From: Cyanobacteriota bacterium
Lineage (GTDB): Bacteria; Cyanobacteriota; Vampirovibrionia; Vampirovibrionales; Vampirovibrionaceae
Direction of reading: 5' to 3'
Assembly (NCBI GenBank): GCA_019751815.1
Contig: JAIEMW010000005.1
Span: forward strand, 91,297-155,296
DNA length: 64,000 nt
This document shows, piece after piece, positions 34,881-43,892 of the stretch; the stretch's first letter is position 1, and each line of letters begins with the position of its first letter. Made by a program: the position numbers and the translations under genes. Under the pieces are notes generated by a model. That model did no database searches. It saw nothing but the letters and a program-made list of their open reading frames with translations, and had not been told where the DNA came from.

Positions 34881-35666
34881 ATGATGTCCCAAACTTTAAC
34901 ATCGCAATATGATTTTATTCCAGCCACGGCCAATGATTCCTCCAATATTTCCTTCGTTGTGGTGCCTCGGGACGATACTAAAGTTTTAACGTTGGGCCGT
35001 CTCTTTTTAAGTTCAGGGACCACGCAGGTTCTCAAGGTCCGGTTAGGGGGACGTGTCATTTGGGCGAATCACGCAGAAGCAAATAATTTAATCCCAATAG
35101 ATTTTTTACCATTCCAAATGCAAGGGCGAAAACTGACGAAATTGGCAGGGACTGTTTCCCAAGTGGATGATAGCAAGACATTTACCGCAGATGCGACTAC
35201 AGATATTATCACTTGCAATGCCCATGGCCTTGTCTCTGCCCAACCGGTTGTCTTCAAAAATAGCGGTGGGGGATTGCCCGGTGGGTTAACCGCCGGAACA
35301 ACCTATTATGCCGGAAACATTACCGCAAATACTTTTAAAGTTTATACCAATTCAAGTTTAACCACGCTTGTCGATATTACCAGTGCGGGAACTGGGACTC
35401 ACAACTTGGATGGGACTTATATCCACGGTGTTAATACCAATTTCACAACAGATTTTGCTGCTGGAGACACCATTGTTATAGATGGGGGAAATGCTGTTAC
35501 GGTCAGTTCAGTGAATAGTAACACTGTTTTGATTGCAGCTTTTGGAACGACAGCAACGTTGTCCGGAAAAAACCATGCTCGTGGTGCAGACAATATCAAT
35601 ATTCTGAAAGGCACGGCAGCAACCAATGTCTATGCATCCGTGTTTTATGGTCAAAGCCCAGCATAA
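34881..35666 (+). CDS. Beta-module protein related to the tail fibres
   Basis: The protein has 261 residues from the ATG after GGGAG. Near the C-terminus it has the fibre-type module (GTYIHGVNTNFTTDFAAGDTIVIDGGNAVTVSSV written here in parts: TNFTTDFAAGD, IVIDGGNAVTV). The middle contains another strand-turn repeat (AQPVVFKN, GTTYYAGNITANTFKVYTN). It is probably a further virion decoration or receptor-side protein, coupled to the fibres by position. Confidence 0.6.
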   Translation: MMSQTLTSQYDFIPATANDSSNISFVVVPRDDTKVLTLGRLFLSSGTTQVLKVRLGGRVIWANHAEANNLIPIDFLPFQMQGRKLTKLAGTVSQVDDSKTFTADATTDIITCNAHGLVSAQPVVFKNSGGGLPGGLTAGTTYYAGNITANTFKVYTNSSLTTLVDITSAGTGTHNLDGTYIHGVNTNFTTDFAAGDTIVIDGGNAVTVSSVNSNTVLIAAFGTTATLSGKNHARGADNINILKGTAATNVYASVFYGQSPA

Positions 35667-35676
35667 GGAAGTTGCT

Positions 35677-36255
35677 ATGTTTCAACCCGTCCTTGGATTA
35701 ACGGAACGACAGATTGACCGGATCCGACAAGTGAAACACGTCTTTGAAAAGGCCGAGAAAATCACCGGTGTTCCCTGGGAAGCCATTGCAGCCATTTGGT
35801 ATCGGGAGAGTTTTTCTATTACACCTCCTAAAACGCCAGGAGGCCCCTTTCAGTTTGATCCGATTCCGGATAAGCCAACCTTATTGGCTCTGTTATTAAG
35901 GTTCACCAACCTCAAGGGAAAGGACATCGATCAATATATTCAGAAGGGTGTTAATGATTTTGAAGCCGGAGCCTTATTTGCAGCCTGCTGGCTACGTCTG
36001 AAAGTGAAACCCATCATTACGCCGGATGCCGCAGATGAAGTCATTAAAGATGCCTTCTGTGGCTATAACGGACGGGCCTATGGTTCTGCTGATAGAAGCC
36101 CGTATGTCATGAACGGCTTTGATCAAGAGCGTTTCAATATGGTGTTGAGAGGAACCATCCCCGATGGGCGGGGTGGTCGAAAACGAGTGGAAATTGTGGA
36201 CAAGCGCCCTGGTGCCTTCACCGTTTACAAGCAATTGAAATCTCTCAACATTTAG
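35677..36255 (+). CDS. Lysozyme/lytic transglycosylase-like endolysin
   Basis: The protein has 192 residues. VFEKAEKITGVPWEAIAAIWYRES (about 22..45) is the SLT/lysozyme start, with Glu44 the likely catalytic acid. GGPFQFDPI is like the G-P-x-Q substrate strand, and a later segment has NGRAYG-S. The start at 35677 follows AAGGAAG; a longer frame runs into the previous gene. No signal peptide is seen, so it would need a holin to cross the membrane. Confidence 0.75.
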   Translation: MFQPVLGLTERQIDRIRQVKHVFEKAEKITGVPWEAIAAIWYRESFSITPPKTPGGPFQFDPIPDKPTLLALLLRFTNLKGKDIDQYIQKGVNDFEAGALFAACWLRLKVKPIITPDAADEVIKDAFCGYNGRAYGSADRSPYVMNGFDQERFNMVLRGTIPDGRGGRKRVEIVDKRPGAFTVYKQLKSLNI

Positions 36256-36266
36256 GAGTAAAAACT

Positions 36267-36932
36267 ATGGCCCGAAAAATCGTGGCCATCCATGGGATTG
36301 GTAATATCGAGCCCGGATGGTCAGAATCCTTGCGCGTGGATTTGGATATTCCAGCGGAAGATTGGATTGAATTTCACTATGACGATCTGATGGATCGCTC
36401 CTTTTTTAACCGGGTAGTTGTATCAGCTACCAAAATTTATTTGAGCCACACATATGGCCCGGAAGCAGCGGCCTTGGCTTCGGGTGCGGAAGATTACATT
36501 AATGATTTAATTTCCTACTTTGTGATGAATGGGACCCGGTTGGAAATCCAGGTTCGATTAAAAGGCATTTTAAGAGATCATCCGGATGCCATTATTTTGG
36601 GGCATTCGCTCGGCTCTGTTATTGCCTACGAAACCCTGAAAAATTTTGAGTTAAAAGCTCATACCTTCTTTACCCTGGGTTCGCCACTTTCTAAATTCCT
36701 GGTGAAAAAGTTTCTGAAAGTCCCTGAGAAAACCCGGCCCAACGTCACCAACTGGTTCAACATCTGGGGAACCTTTGACCCCATCAGTGGGAGGATTGAT
36801 GGCCTGGGGTGTACCGTCAAAGACCAATTCAAAATTAAAAATTCCCATAACCTGCTGAAATATGTGGATTCCCAAAAAGCGCGGATCCTTTCGCTATACA
36901 ACGAAACAGTAACCGAAGGAATTCTATTATGA
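36267..36932 (+). CDS. Alpha/beta hydrolase-fold esterase
   Basis: The protein has 221 residues. HGIGN (9..13) is the oxyanion strand, GHSLGS (Ser114) the nucleophile elbow, Asp171 (TFDPISG) and His194 (NSHNLLKY) the likely rest of the triad. It sits between the lysozyme-like gene and the phosphoesterase. It may hydrolyse a lipid or an envelope ester during lysis, or act in the host; no closer family can be named. It overlaps the next start by 4 nt. Confidence 0.75.
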   Translation: MARKIVAIHGIGNIEPGWSESLRVDLDIPAEDWIEFHYDDLMDRSFFNRVVVSATKIYLSHTYGPEAAALASGAEDYINDLISYFVMNGTRLEIQVRLKGILRDHPDAIILGHSLGSVIAYETLKNFELKAHTFFTLGSPLSKFLVKKFLKVPEKTRPNVTNWFNIWGTFDPISGRIDGLGCTVKDQFKIKNSHNLLKYVDSQKARILSLYNETVTEGILL

Positions 36933-37720
36933 CCCGTTATGCCCCTCTCCTCGACCTGTCTCACAAAGGCAAAGCCGTGGGTCTATTTATTACGGACCTG
37001 CATTATCCGGCCAACGACCGGGAGTTCATCCGGCACTGCTTCCAGGGCCAGTATGATTTTGTCCTGCTCGGGGGAGATATCACGGAAGGGGTAACCCTTC
37101 ATTCTCCTGGAGCCAGTGTGACTGGTCCTTCGGAGAAGCAGGGGATTGCGGAGTTTGAAGAAGACTTGCAACTCCTTCCTCCCAAGGCTCGAAAAGAGAT
37201 GGTGCTGGGGAACCATGACAATCGCTCTACCCGCTCCACCGGTCAGGACATCACCTTGCTGGAAAAGATTTGTGAATACCATGACATTGGGTTTTCCGGA
37301 AACCATACCATCTTTCCCATCAAGGTAGGAGAATCGTTATTTAAGATTTTCCTGACCCATGGTGGTGGGTCTGGTGGAACAGAACAAGCCGTCCTTAATA
37401 CCCTGAAGCGGGCACGGGATCATGTGGATGCCACCTGTGATCTCTACCTCTGTGGACATTATCACAAGTATGTCTGGATGGCCGAAGACTTCCGGGGATC
37501 GACCGTCAAAGGCGGTAGGCCACATCCCTATAAACGGATTCAGATATTAGGAGCTTGTGGTTCACCGATTACCTATGAAGGAAGCTATGCCGAAGGGGGG
37601 CCTAAAGGAAAGCCATTCCGCTCTTGCTCGGTGAGAGCATTGGAAATTGAGCTGATTCCAGTACCTCCCACTAATCACCGGAAACAGAAACAAATTCAGC
37701 ATCGGATTCTTTATGATTAA
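36929..37720 (+). CDS. Calcineurin-like metallophosphoesterase
   Basis: The protein has 263 residues. All metal-binding blocks are present: DLHYP (Asp23/His25), GGDIT (Asp50), GNHDNR (Asn95/His96), LTHGG and CGHYHK. The substrate is unknown; phage enzymes of this fold may act on nucleotides, nucleic-acid ends or signalling molecules. It overlaps the esterase stop by 4 nt. Its stop overlaps the stop of an inverted microprotein gene. Confidence 0.88.
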   Translation: MTRYAPLLDLSHKGKAVGLFITDLHYPANDREFIRHCFQGQYDFVLLGGDITEGVTLHSPGASVTGPSEKQGIAEFEEDLQLLPPKARKEMVLGNHDNRSTRSTGQDITLLEKICEYHDIGFSGNHTIFPIKVGESLFKIFLTHGGGSGGTEQAVLNTLKRARDHVDATCDLYLCGHYHKYVWMAEDFRGSTVKGGRPHPYKRIQILGACGSPITYEGSYAEGGPKGKPFRSCSVRALEIELIPVPPTNHRKQKQIQHRILYD

Positions 37721-37851
37721 TACATTCCTGTGGATATCATGCCACCCATACCGCCCATCATCGTAACCATAGAGAGCCAACCAATGATGACAGTCAGCAT
37801 AATGCCAATCAAGATACCAATTGTCAAATCCGGCCAATGTAACTTCAGCAT
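37717..37851 (-). CDS. Methionine-rich membrane microprotein 2
   Basis: This 44-residue protein has one membrane helix (about 8..28) and a Met/Gly-rich tail (SMVTMMGGMGGMI) that could bind Cu(I) or Ag(I). CAGGAG lies 7 nt before ATG. It resembles the microprotein at 42015..42152, which lies directly upstream of the copper ATPase. It runs against the phage genes and overlaps the phosphoesterase stop by 4 nt. It was read directly from the minus strand. Confidence 0.65.
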   Translation of the reverse strand: MLKLHWPDLTIGILIGIMLTVIIGWLSMVTMMGGMGGMISTGMY

Positions 37852-37962
37852 GTTTTGCTCCTGATTCGTAACAGGATAAAACCGATCAAGTTTATCTCTT
37901 TTAGTCGAGGGTTGCCATACCCCAATCGTCTATTTTGGACCTTCTAATTAGGACTTTGCGAC

Positions 37963-38622
37963 ATGGACAAAATCATTGCGATCTCCGGCAAACAATTTGC
38001 CGGGAAGGATACCTTATGTTTCATATTACTCAAATATCTTCCAGGGTTTCGACGGGTAGCTTTGGCCGATGCTCTGAAGGATGAGTATGCTCAACTGTCA
38101 GCAATTCCCAGAGATCAAGTAGATCGCTTAAAAGCTCAGGAACCCAAAGTTCGGGGAGAGCTGATCGCCTTGGGAAAGAAGCATCGGGAAGAAGATGAGG
38201 ACTATTGGGTCAAGAAAGTCTTGGAACAATCCGGCAACAAGATTGTGACGGATCTCCGATTCCTCAATGAAATGAACCGGTTTAAGGAGCATAAGGCTAT
38301 CTTGATTCGTGTTGAAGCTCAGCGTTCGGTCCGGGCAAAACGAGGAAAACTTTGCCATGAAACAGATTTATCAGAAATCGGCTTGGACCATATTACAGAT
38401 TGGTGCTTTGTCGTCCAAAACAATAGTTCTCTTGAATCACTGGAACAAGAGGCTAAGCAGATTGCACGGGTCATACAGATTGGTTTTGGCCAGTCTTGTG
38501 ATACCTCCAAACAGAAATTGGCACTCCTAGATGGGTTGATCCTGGAAGTACTCATGAACCTTGAACGGTTCTTTGGTAACCAGGCAGAAGCCTTCGCAAA
38601 GAAATTGAGGTCCCAGGTATGA
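37963..38622 (+). CDS. Deoxynucleoside monophosphate kinase
   Basis: The protein has 219 residues. The P-loop is SGKQFAGKDT (8..17), with ADALKDEYAQLS and KIVTDLRFLNEM as in phage dNMP kinases of the T4 gene 1 type. It phosphorylates dNMPs for DNA synthesis. It is the first gene after a 111-bp gap that divides it from the inverted microprotein, so a promoter probably lies there. Confidence 0.82.
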   Translation: MDKIIAISGKQFAGKDTLCFILLKYLPGFRRVALADALKDEYAQLSAIPRDQVDRLKAQEPKVRGELIALGKKHREEDEDYWVKKVLEQSGNKIVTDLRFLNEMNRFKEHKAILIRVEAQRSVRAKRGKLCHETDLSEIGLDHITDWCFVVQNNSSLESLEQEAKQIARVIQIGFGQSCDTSKQKLALLDGLILEVLMNLERFFGNQAEAFAKKLRSQV

Positions 38623-38765
38623 TAAAAGCCTTCACCCTAACCATTTATCTGGTAAATACACTGTTGTCGCTTTTTGTCCTGAAAATACTTCTGGGAATGG
38701 GGATTGGGCTGCTGGCTGCTTGGTTTCAACTTACCAGTGCTGTCCCAACAAGTGGAACATTTTAG
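38619..38765 (+). CDS. Single-TM small protein, candidate holin or spanin
   Basis: This 48-residue protein starts with ATGA on the kinase stop. It has an N-terminal helix of about 30 hydrophobic residues (FTLTIYLVNTLLSLFVLKIL) continuing into GMGIGLLAAWF, then a short polar end. Size and overlap support a real gene. A holin would suit the lysozyme-like protein, which lacks a signal, but the type is not diagnostic. Confidence 0.55.
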   Translation: MIKAFTLTIYLVNTLLSLFVLKILLGMGIGLLAAWFQLTSAVPTSGTF

Positions 38766-39401
38766 CTATTTTGCTCTATGACACAAAGCTGGATTAAATC
38801 CTCGAATGCAAATGCCTGCCAAGCCATAGGTTCCATTGGGCTTTCGAGTGACGGGTTGGATACAAACCTTGATTTCCATAAAGCCCGATTCTTCTAAGTG
38901 CCGAGCATACCGATTGATTTCTTTGTAATACTTGCCTTTTTGAACTTGTTCATAATCGCCTTGAAGGATAACCAAAATGAGACCACCCGGTTTTAAGGTC
39001 TTTCGAAGTCCCTGGAGGGCATCTATACGGTTGGGCCAATACATAATGTTGTTGATGGCAATGATCTTATCAAAGATGATACCAATGGCGGGAAGGTCAG
39101 AGACGTTCGCGTGCCTCAAATCAACCCGTCTTTCCTGGATGGCCTGAAGATTTCTCTCTTTCGCTTGGGCTAACATCAGTTCTGAATAATCAATGCCGAC
39201 AATATAACCAGTAGGCACACGTTTGGCGATCTCTTGAATGGCTACTCCAGGACCAAAGCCGACTTCTAGAATCTTATCCGTTGGTTGAACGTCGAGAATA
39301 TGAACTGCCCACATGTTTACGGCGTGGTACTCTACCGTCATATATTGGACAGCAATTTTTCCTAAAAAACCATCGGGTTTGGCAAAATCGTTCACGGGCA
39401 A
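38766..39401 (-). CDS. SAM-dependent methyltransferase (class I), distal gene of the metal operon
   Basis: The protein has 211 residues. Motif I is LEVGFGPG (about 45..52), with VGIDYSELM and LKPGGLILVIL. It shares FAKPDGFLG, GFGPG-AIQE, MYW and GLAGICI with the inverted methyltransferase at 16245..17021, so the two are paralogues. The start is uncertain (TTG at 39401 or an in-frame GTG 6 nt on), since no ribosome site stands at the right distance. It is 78 bp downstream of the copper ATPase. Substrate unknown. Confidence 0.82.
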   Translation of the reverse strand: MPVNDFAKPDGFLGKIAVQYMTVEYHAVNMWAVHILDVQPTDKILEVGFGPGVAIQEIAKRVPTGYIVGIDYSELMLAQAKERNLQAIQERRVDLRHANVSDLPAIGIIFDKIIAINNIMYWPNRIDALQGLRKTLKPGGLILVILQGDYEQVQKGKYYKEINRYARHLEESGFMEIKVCIQPVTRKPNGTYGLAGICIRGFNPALCHRAK

Positions 39402-39479
39402 GGGGTCTCTTACAACTCCCCTTTCTCTTATCCTAGAATATCTTACACGCTGTAATAGTTTAAAAGTATTCTTTGGCTT

Positions 39480-41969
39480 CTATAAGGTAACTCGTCTTAA
39501 TCGAAGAGAGTTTCCAATTACCGATACCGAACTGACACTCATCGCAGCCGCTGCAATCATGGGACTCAAAAGAATTCCGGAGAAGGGATAGAGGACCCCA
39601 GCGGCAATGGGAACCCCAAGGGTGTTATAGATAAAGGCAAAGAAAAGGTTTTGTCGGATATTTCTCATCGTCGCTCGGCTGAGAAGACGTGCCCGGACAA
39701 TGCCACGTAAATCGCCTTTGACTAGCGTGACCCCGGCGCTTTCGATGGCCACATCCGTTCCGGTCCCCATGGCAATCCCGACATGGGCTTGAGCCAGGGC
39801 CGGGGCATCGTTAATACCATCTCCGGCCATTGCCACAATCCGACCTTCGGCTTGAAGTTGTTTGATAATCTGGCTTTTTTGTTCCGGGAGGACTTCGGCT
39901 TTGACCTGATCCAGTCCCAGCTTTTGGGCCACGGCTTGGGCAGTGGTTGGGTTGTCCCCCGTCACCATTATCACTTGAATGCCCTCTTGATGTAGCTTCT
40001 CGATGGCCTCTTTGCTGGTTTCTTTGATAGGATCCGCTACACCTACCAGACCGGCAGGCTGGCCATCCAGGGTGACAAACATGACCGTCTGTCCCTCTTT
40101 TCGCAAGGTCTCTGCATGCTCGCTTAAGTCTGGGGTTTCTATATGGAGATCCGCCAAGAGGTTTTTGTTCCCTAATGCCACACGGTGTCCATCCACCAAG
40201 CCTATAACTCCCTTTCCTGTCAGGGATTGGAATTCTTCAGCCTTGGCCAGGACAAGTCCCTTTTCCTCTGCCCCTTTTACAATGGCCGTTGCCAAGGGGT
40301 GTTCGCTACCCCGTTCCAAACTCGCTGCCAGGCGTAGGAGTTCATCTGCTTGTAAGTTGGGAAGAGAAGAGACAACCGATGTGAGCCGGGGCTTTCCTTC
40401 TGTTAGGGTTCCAGTCTTATCTACCACCAGAGTATTTACCTTTTCCATCACTTCCAGGATCTCAGCGTTTTTGATTAAAACCCCTTCTAATGCACCTCGA
40501 CCCGTCCCCACCATAATGGACATGGGAGTCGCCAAACCCAAAGCACAGGGACAGGCAATGATCAGCACCGAAACCGCATTGACCATGGCATGAGCCATGC
40601 GAGGTTCCGGGCCGACCAGTGCCCAAACAATAAACGTGATTACAGCAATGAGGACCACTGCTGGGACAAAGTAACCTGCCACCGTATCCGCTAATCGTTG
40701 AATGGGGGCTCGACTCCGTTGGGCTTCACTGACCATTCGGACGATTTGGGCAAGTAAGGTGTCACTGCCGACCCGTTCTGCCTGTATCACCAAGCTACCG
40801 GTTCCATTCACTGTTGCCCCTGTCACCCGATCCCCTGTTTTTTTCTCGACTGGGATGGGCTCTCCGGTAATCATCGATTCATCAATGGCACTGGTCCCTT
40901 CTAAGACAATCCCATCTACCGGGATTTTTTCTCCCGGGCGGACCCGCAGGCGATCGCCTGGATGCACTTGTTCCAGTGGGATATCCTCCTCAATGCCGTT
41001 GTCTCGAATAATTCGGGCGGTTTTGGGAGCCAGCCCCAATAACTTTCGGATGGCGCTACTGGTTTGACTACGTGCCCTGAGTTCCAAGACCTGCCCCAAC
41101 AGCACCAGAGTGGTGATTACTGCCGCCACTTCAAAGTAGACGGAGACTTCTCCTTCCCTTCCTCGGAAAGAGGCAGGAAACAGATCCGGAGCTAAGACTG
41201 CAATAACACTATAGAGGTAAGCAATGCCAACCCCAAGGGCAATCAGGGTAAACATGTTGAGATGGCGATTGATAATCGAGGCCCAGCCTCTTTGGAAAAA
41301 GGGCCAACCACCCCAGAGGATGACCGGCGTGGACAAGACCAGCTCAATCCACTGAATGGTTCGCATAGAGAGGAACTGTTGAAGTGGTTGACCAGGGATA
41401 TAGTCTGCCATTGCCAAGAGAACAACGGGAACGGTCAAGACCAAGCTTACCCAGAAGCGTCGTCCCATATCAATCAACTCTGGGTTAGTCTCCTCTTCCA
41501 AAGTGATGGTTCTGGGCTCTAAAGCCATCCCGCAAATCGGACAGAAGCCCGGTTCGTCCCGAATAATTTCTGGATGCATCGGACAGTAGTATTCTGTTTT
41601 TGTCTTGAGTTCAGGTTGCTTGACTGGCTCCAGGGCCATGCCACATTTGGGACAGAGGCCAGGGCCTTGCTGTTGGATCTCAGGATGCATCGGGCAGGTA
41701 TAGATACCTTTGCTAGAAGCAAATTCTGCCTTTGAGGCCTCTCCCTTAGGATTATAATAAGCGTTCCTCTCACCTTTAACATTGGGTTCCAAATACTTTT
41801 CAGGGGCGAGTTCAAATCGCTCCAGGCATCCTAGACTGCAAAAGTAATAGGTTTGGCCTTGGTAGGTAGTATTTCGGGCTGCCCGATCAGGATCTACCGT
41901 CATCCCACAAACCAGATCCACCAAACTCTGGCTGGTTTCGTTTTTTTGCTGTTGCGGGTGATGATCCAT
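39480..41969 (-). CDS. Copper/silver-translocating P1B-1 ATPase with YHS and two HMBD domains
   Basis: The protein has 829 residues. A YHS-type domain (Cys21, Cys44, Cys48; VCGMTV and FCSLGC) is followed by two heavy-metal-binding domains ([19 protein letters not shown] at about 90..114, [19 protein letters not shown] at about 127..152). The core has CPC in IACPCALG (about 472), DKTGTLTEG (about 515) and [11 protein letters not shown]. This is the SilP/CopA-type arrangement that exports Cu(I) or Ag(I). It follows a Met-rich microprotein gene in the operon. AAAGGCGG precedes ATG. Confidence 0.95.
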   Translation of the reverse strand: MDHHPQQQKNETSQSLVDLVCGMTVDPDRAARNTTYQGQTYYFCSLGCLERFELAPEKYLEPNVKGERNAYYNPKGEASKAEFASSKGIYTCPMHPEIQQQGPGLCPKCGMALEPVKQPELKTKTEYYCPMHPEIIRDEPGFCPICGMALEPRTITLEEETNPELIDMGRRFWVSLVLTVPVVLLAMADYIPGQPLQQFLSMRTIQWIELVLSTPVILWGGWPFFQRGWASIINRHLNMFTLIALGVGIAYLYSVIAVLAPDLFPASFRGREGEVSVYFEVAAVITTLVLLGQVLELRARSQTSSAIRKLLGLAPKTARIIRDNGIEEDIPLEQVHPGDRLRVRPGEKIPVDGIVLEGTSAIDESMITGEPIPVEKKTGDRVTGATVNGTGSLVIQAERVGSDTLLAQIVRMVSEAQRSRAPIQRLADTVAGYFVPAVVLIAVITFIVWALVGPEPRMAHAMVNAVSVLIIACPCALGLATPMSIMVGTGRGALEGVLIKNAEILEVMEKVNTLVVDKTGTLTEGKPRLTSVVSSLPNLQADELLRLAASLERGSEHPLATAIVKGAEEKGLVLAKAEEFQSLTGKGVIGLVDGHRVALGNKNLLADLHIETPDLSEHAETLRKEGQTVMFVTLDGQPAGLVGVADPIKETSKEAIEKLHQEGIQVIMVTGDNPTTAQAVAQKLGLDQVKAEVLPEQKSQIIKQLQAEGRIVAMAGDGINDAPALAQAHVGIAMGTGTDVAIESAGVTLVKGDLRGIVRARLLSRATMRNIRQNLFFAFIYNTLGVPIAAGVLYPFSGILLSPMIAAAAMSVSSVSVIGNSLRLRRVTL

Positions 41970-42014
41970 GGATCCGCCTTTCTATACATTACTGGTGGGT
42001 GGACCTGTTCTGTA

Positions 42015-42152
42015 TCATTGTCCCATCATCATAGGACACATGCGGCCCATCATGCCCATACCGCTCATCATTAAAACGGCACCAATCAGGATGGTGGCAA
42101 GCACACCTGCCAAAGCACCGCCTGCAAAAGTTACCCAGTTGATGGTATTCAT
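42015..42152 (-). CDS. Methionine-rich membrane microprotein 1
   Basis: The 45-residue protein has one membrane helix (about 8..28) and the tail MMSGMGMMGRMCPMMMG: 10 Met and 1 Cys in 17 residues, a likely Cu(I)/Ag(I) site. AGGAGGGAGTGACT precedes ATG. It is placed directly upstream of the copper ATPase and 58 bp after the lipoprotein gene. It may pass metal to the ATPase or the RND pump. It is related in shape to the gene at 37717..37851. Confidence 0.78.
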   Translation of the reverse strand: MNTINWVTFAGGALAGVLATILIGAVLMMSGMGMMGRMCPMMMGQ

Positions 42153-42210
42153 AGTCACTCCCTCCTATCAGTTGTCTTGATTATCAAATTGGGCCAAGCC
42201 TATGTGTTGC

Positions 42211-43155
42211 TTACCAAACCTGAAAGGTAAAGTCTGCCGTCTGGACCTTTCCATTAATCTGGAACTGAGTCCAAAGCTTATACAGCCCAGGTTCCGGGAT
42301 GAGGGTATGAAAGGCAATGGGGGAACGGTAGAGATTATCCCCCACTGGCTTTGTCATGGGATGGACATGCAGGAAAGATTGGGTGTCCTGGCTAATGATC
42401 ACTGCATGGCCCCCAGCCCCAAGAAAGGATTGAATCTGTTCAACCGGTCTCCCGTCCCGCTCAATACTCACCGTTGGCATGGAGGCCACGTTGGCTTTTG
42501 TTGGGTAGTTGGATAGTTTAAAGATATAGCCATCGACGGTTTTAGCCTGATCTGCATCCGGAACCAACCGAGCAGAAGAGGATTTAGCTTGGCCAATCTG
42601 AAGGGTTTGTCTTAAGGTTTGTTCGCCTGCTTTAGCTGTTTGGAATTGCAGGAACAAGAGATATTGTCCTGCCTTTGGAAAGGTGTTTTCAACTATCATA
42701 TGGCCCGGATCACCGATAGCGGGATGAAGATGTTGAAAGGCTTTTAAATCTTGGCTAACGATGACCAGATGGGCTAATTTTTCGTGAGCCACCTGTAAAT
42801 TTTGAATGGGGATGCCGGTTTTCTTTTCTGTAATATCGAATGTTAGCGTGACTGGTTTGCCGGGCTGGAGAGATTGGTTGGGGATGATCTGCCAAGTGTA
42901 ATCCTGGAAGATTTTACTGCCCATGACCATTTCTTTCGGATTAGCGGTCTCTTCTGGATTGACTGTTTGGTCCGTTTGAGGGTGACGCATGATGGTTTCC
43001 CCTTCGGCATTTCGAGACATTGGTTGCTGGGGAAGAGGCTCTTCGGTTGGATTTTCAGACTTGTTACAGGCCTGAATCAACAGCACGATTCCTAACATAA
43101 GTCCCAAGGCAAGGGGTGTCAAAGCGCCGATTTTTGTCAGTAATTTCATCGTCAA
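42211..43155 (-). CDS. Periplasmic lipoprotein with paired His motifs
   Basis: The protein has 314 residues. The N-terminus is basic, then hydrophobic, with lipobox IQAC. The mature part contains two similar beta-rich modules with metal-like His motifs: LAHLVIVSQD..FQHLHP and GGHAVIISQD..FLHVHP, each followed by YLLFLQFQ or YKLWTQFQ. Proteins of this type accompany copper resistance genes; the modules resemble FixH/YtkA-like Ig folds. The start is TTG at 43155, spaced 7 nt from GGGAGG, though ATG at 43149 is possible. Confidence 0.78.
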   Translation of the reverse strand: MTMKLLTKIGALTPLALGLMLGIVLLIQACNKSENPTEEPLPQQPMSRNAEGETIMRHPQTDQTVNPEETANPKEMVMGSKIFQDYTWQIIPNQSLQPGKPVTLTFDITEKKTGIPIQNLQVAHEKLAHLVIVSQDLKAFQHLHPAIGDPGHMIVENTFPKAGQYLLFLQFQTAKAGEQTLRQTLQIGQAKSSSARLVPDADQAKTVDGYIFKLSNYPTKANVASMPTVSIERDGRPVEQIQSFLGAGGHAVIISQDTQSFLHVHPMTKPVGDNLYRSPIAFHTLIPEPGLYKLWTQFQINGKVQTADFTFQVW

Positions 43156-43445
43156 GTGCGGCCTCCCTTTGTTATATCCACCGATTACTGAGATTGGTAA
43201 TAGCTAAATTCTGGTAGTAGGGGATATTCCGGTAGGCCAGTTTGATCAAGGCAAAAAGGGCTTTCTTCTCGGGAGAGATACGGGTAAGTCCGAAGAAACT
43301 CCAGATTCGAATACAAAGAAGCTTCCTTCACCAGTGGATGGATAGACCGTCTTATTAGGATTGATAGGGGCATAACTGGCGTTACTCCAGTGACTCATAC
43401 TGACACAGCTTTTTGTTAGGGTTTTACAACTTAAACGCTTTGGGT
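43156..43445. other. Gap between two operon genes without a supported gene
   Basis: On the minus strand two short overlapping frames (43185..43373 and 43246..43461) could be a frameshifted small gene, but neither has a ribosome site or a recognised motif. No terminator is evident. I treat the 290 bp as an untranslated spacer inside the metal operon. Confidence 0.4.
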
Positions 43446-43790
43446 TTATTTCCCATACCACTGCTGTCGCCAGGTCTTTAATTGGGCGATCTCTTTTTCT
43501 TGAGCGTTAATGATATTTTGAGCCATTTGTTTGATCTCAGGATGCTGTGCTTTCTGTAAGGCATCTTTTGCCATATCAACCGCTTGCTGATGGTGTACAG
43601 TCATGGCATCGATGAAACGAAGATCATAATTTTTATCAGCTTCTCCAAGGGATTTCATCATCATCTGGGGGCAGCTTTTCATCATCTTCGGACAGGGACA
43701 CTTCATTTTCTCTTTCTCGTGTGCCTCAACCCCAACTCCTGAAGCGATGATCGTGAGGGTAAGCAAACTGGAAACAAGGGCATTCTTCAT
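43446..43790 (-). CDS. DUF305-type (CopM-like) periplasmic copper-binding protein
   Basis: The protein has 114 residues with a signal peptide (about 1..23, ending in GVEA). The mature start is Cys/Met-rich (MKCPCPKMMKSCPQMMM), and the DUF305 core has FIDAMTVHHQQAVDMAKDAL and HPEIKQMAQNI. CopM of cyanobacteria, a DUF305 protein, binds copper outside the cytoplasm. AAAGGAG lies before ATG. It sits within the efflux operon, 103 bp behind the His-tailed membrane gene. Confidence 0.88.
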   Translation of the reverse strand: MKNALVSSLLTLTIIASGVGVEAHEKEKMKCPCPKMMKSCPQMMMKSLGEADKNYDLRFIDAMTVHHQQAVDMAKDALQKAQHPEIKQMAQNIINAQEKEIAQLKTWRQQWYGK

Positions 43791-43892
43791 TCAAAAGACT
43801 CCTTTAACCCATGAATATTACAGCCAATAATACTGTTAGGATTCAAACCACTCTATCCCCTGGTTGGCTATGTTATGGTATTCTCTGTGTCT

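Noticed and set aside
43185..43461. Two overlapping minus-strand frames in the metal operon
   Set aside because: Could be one frameshifted small gene, but there is no ribosome site and no motif; evidence too weak to call.
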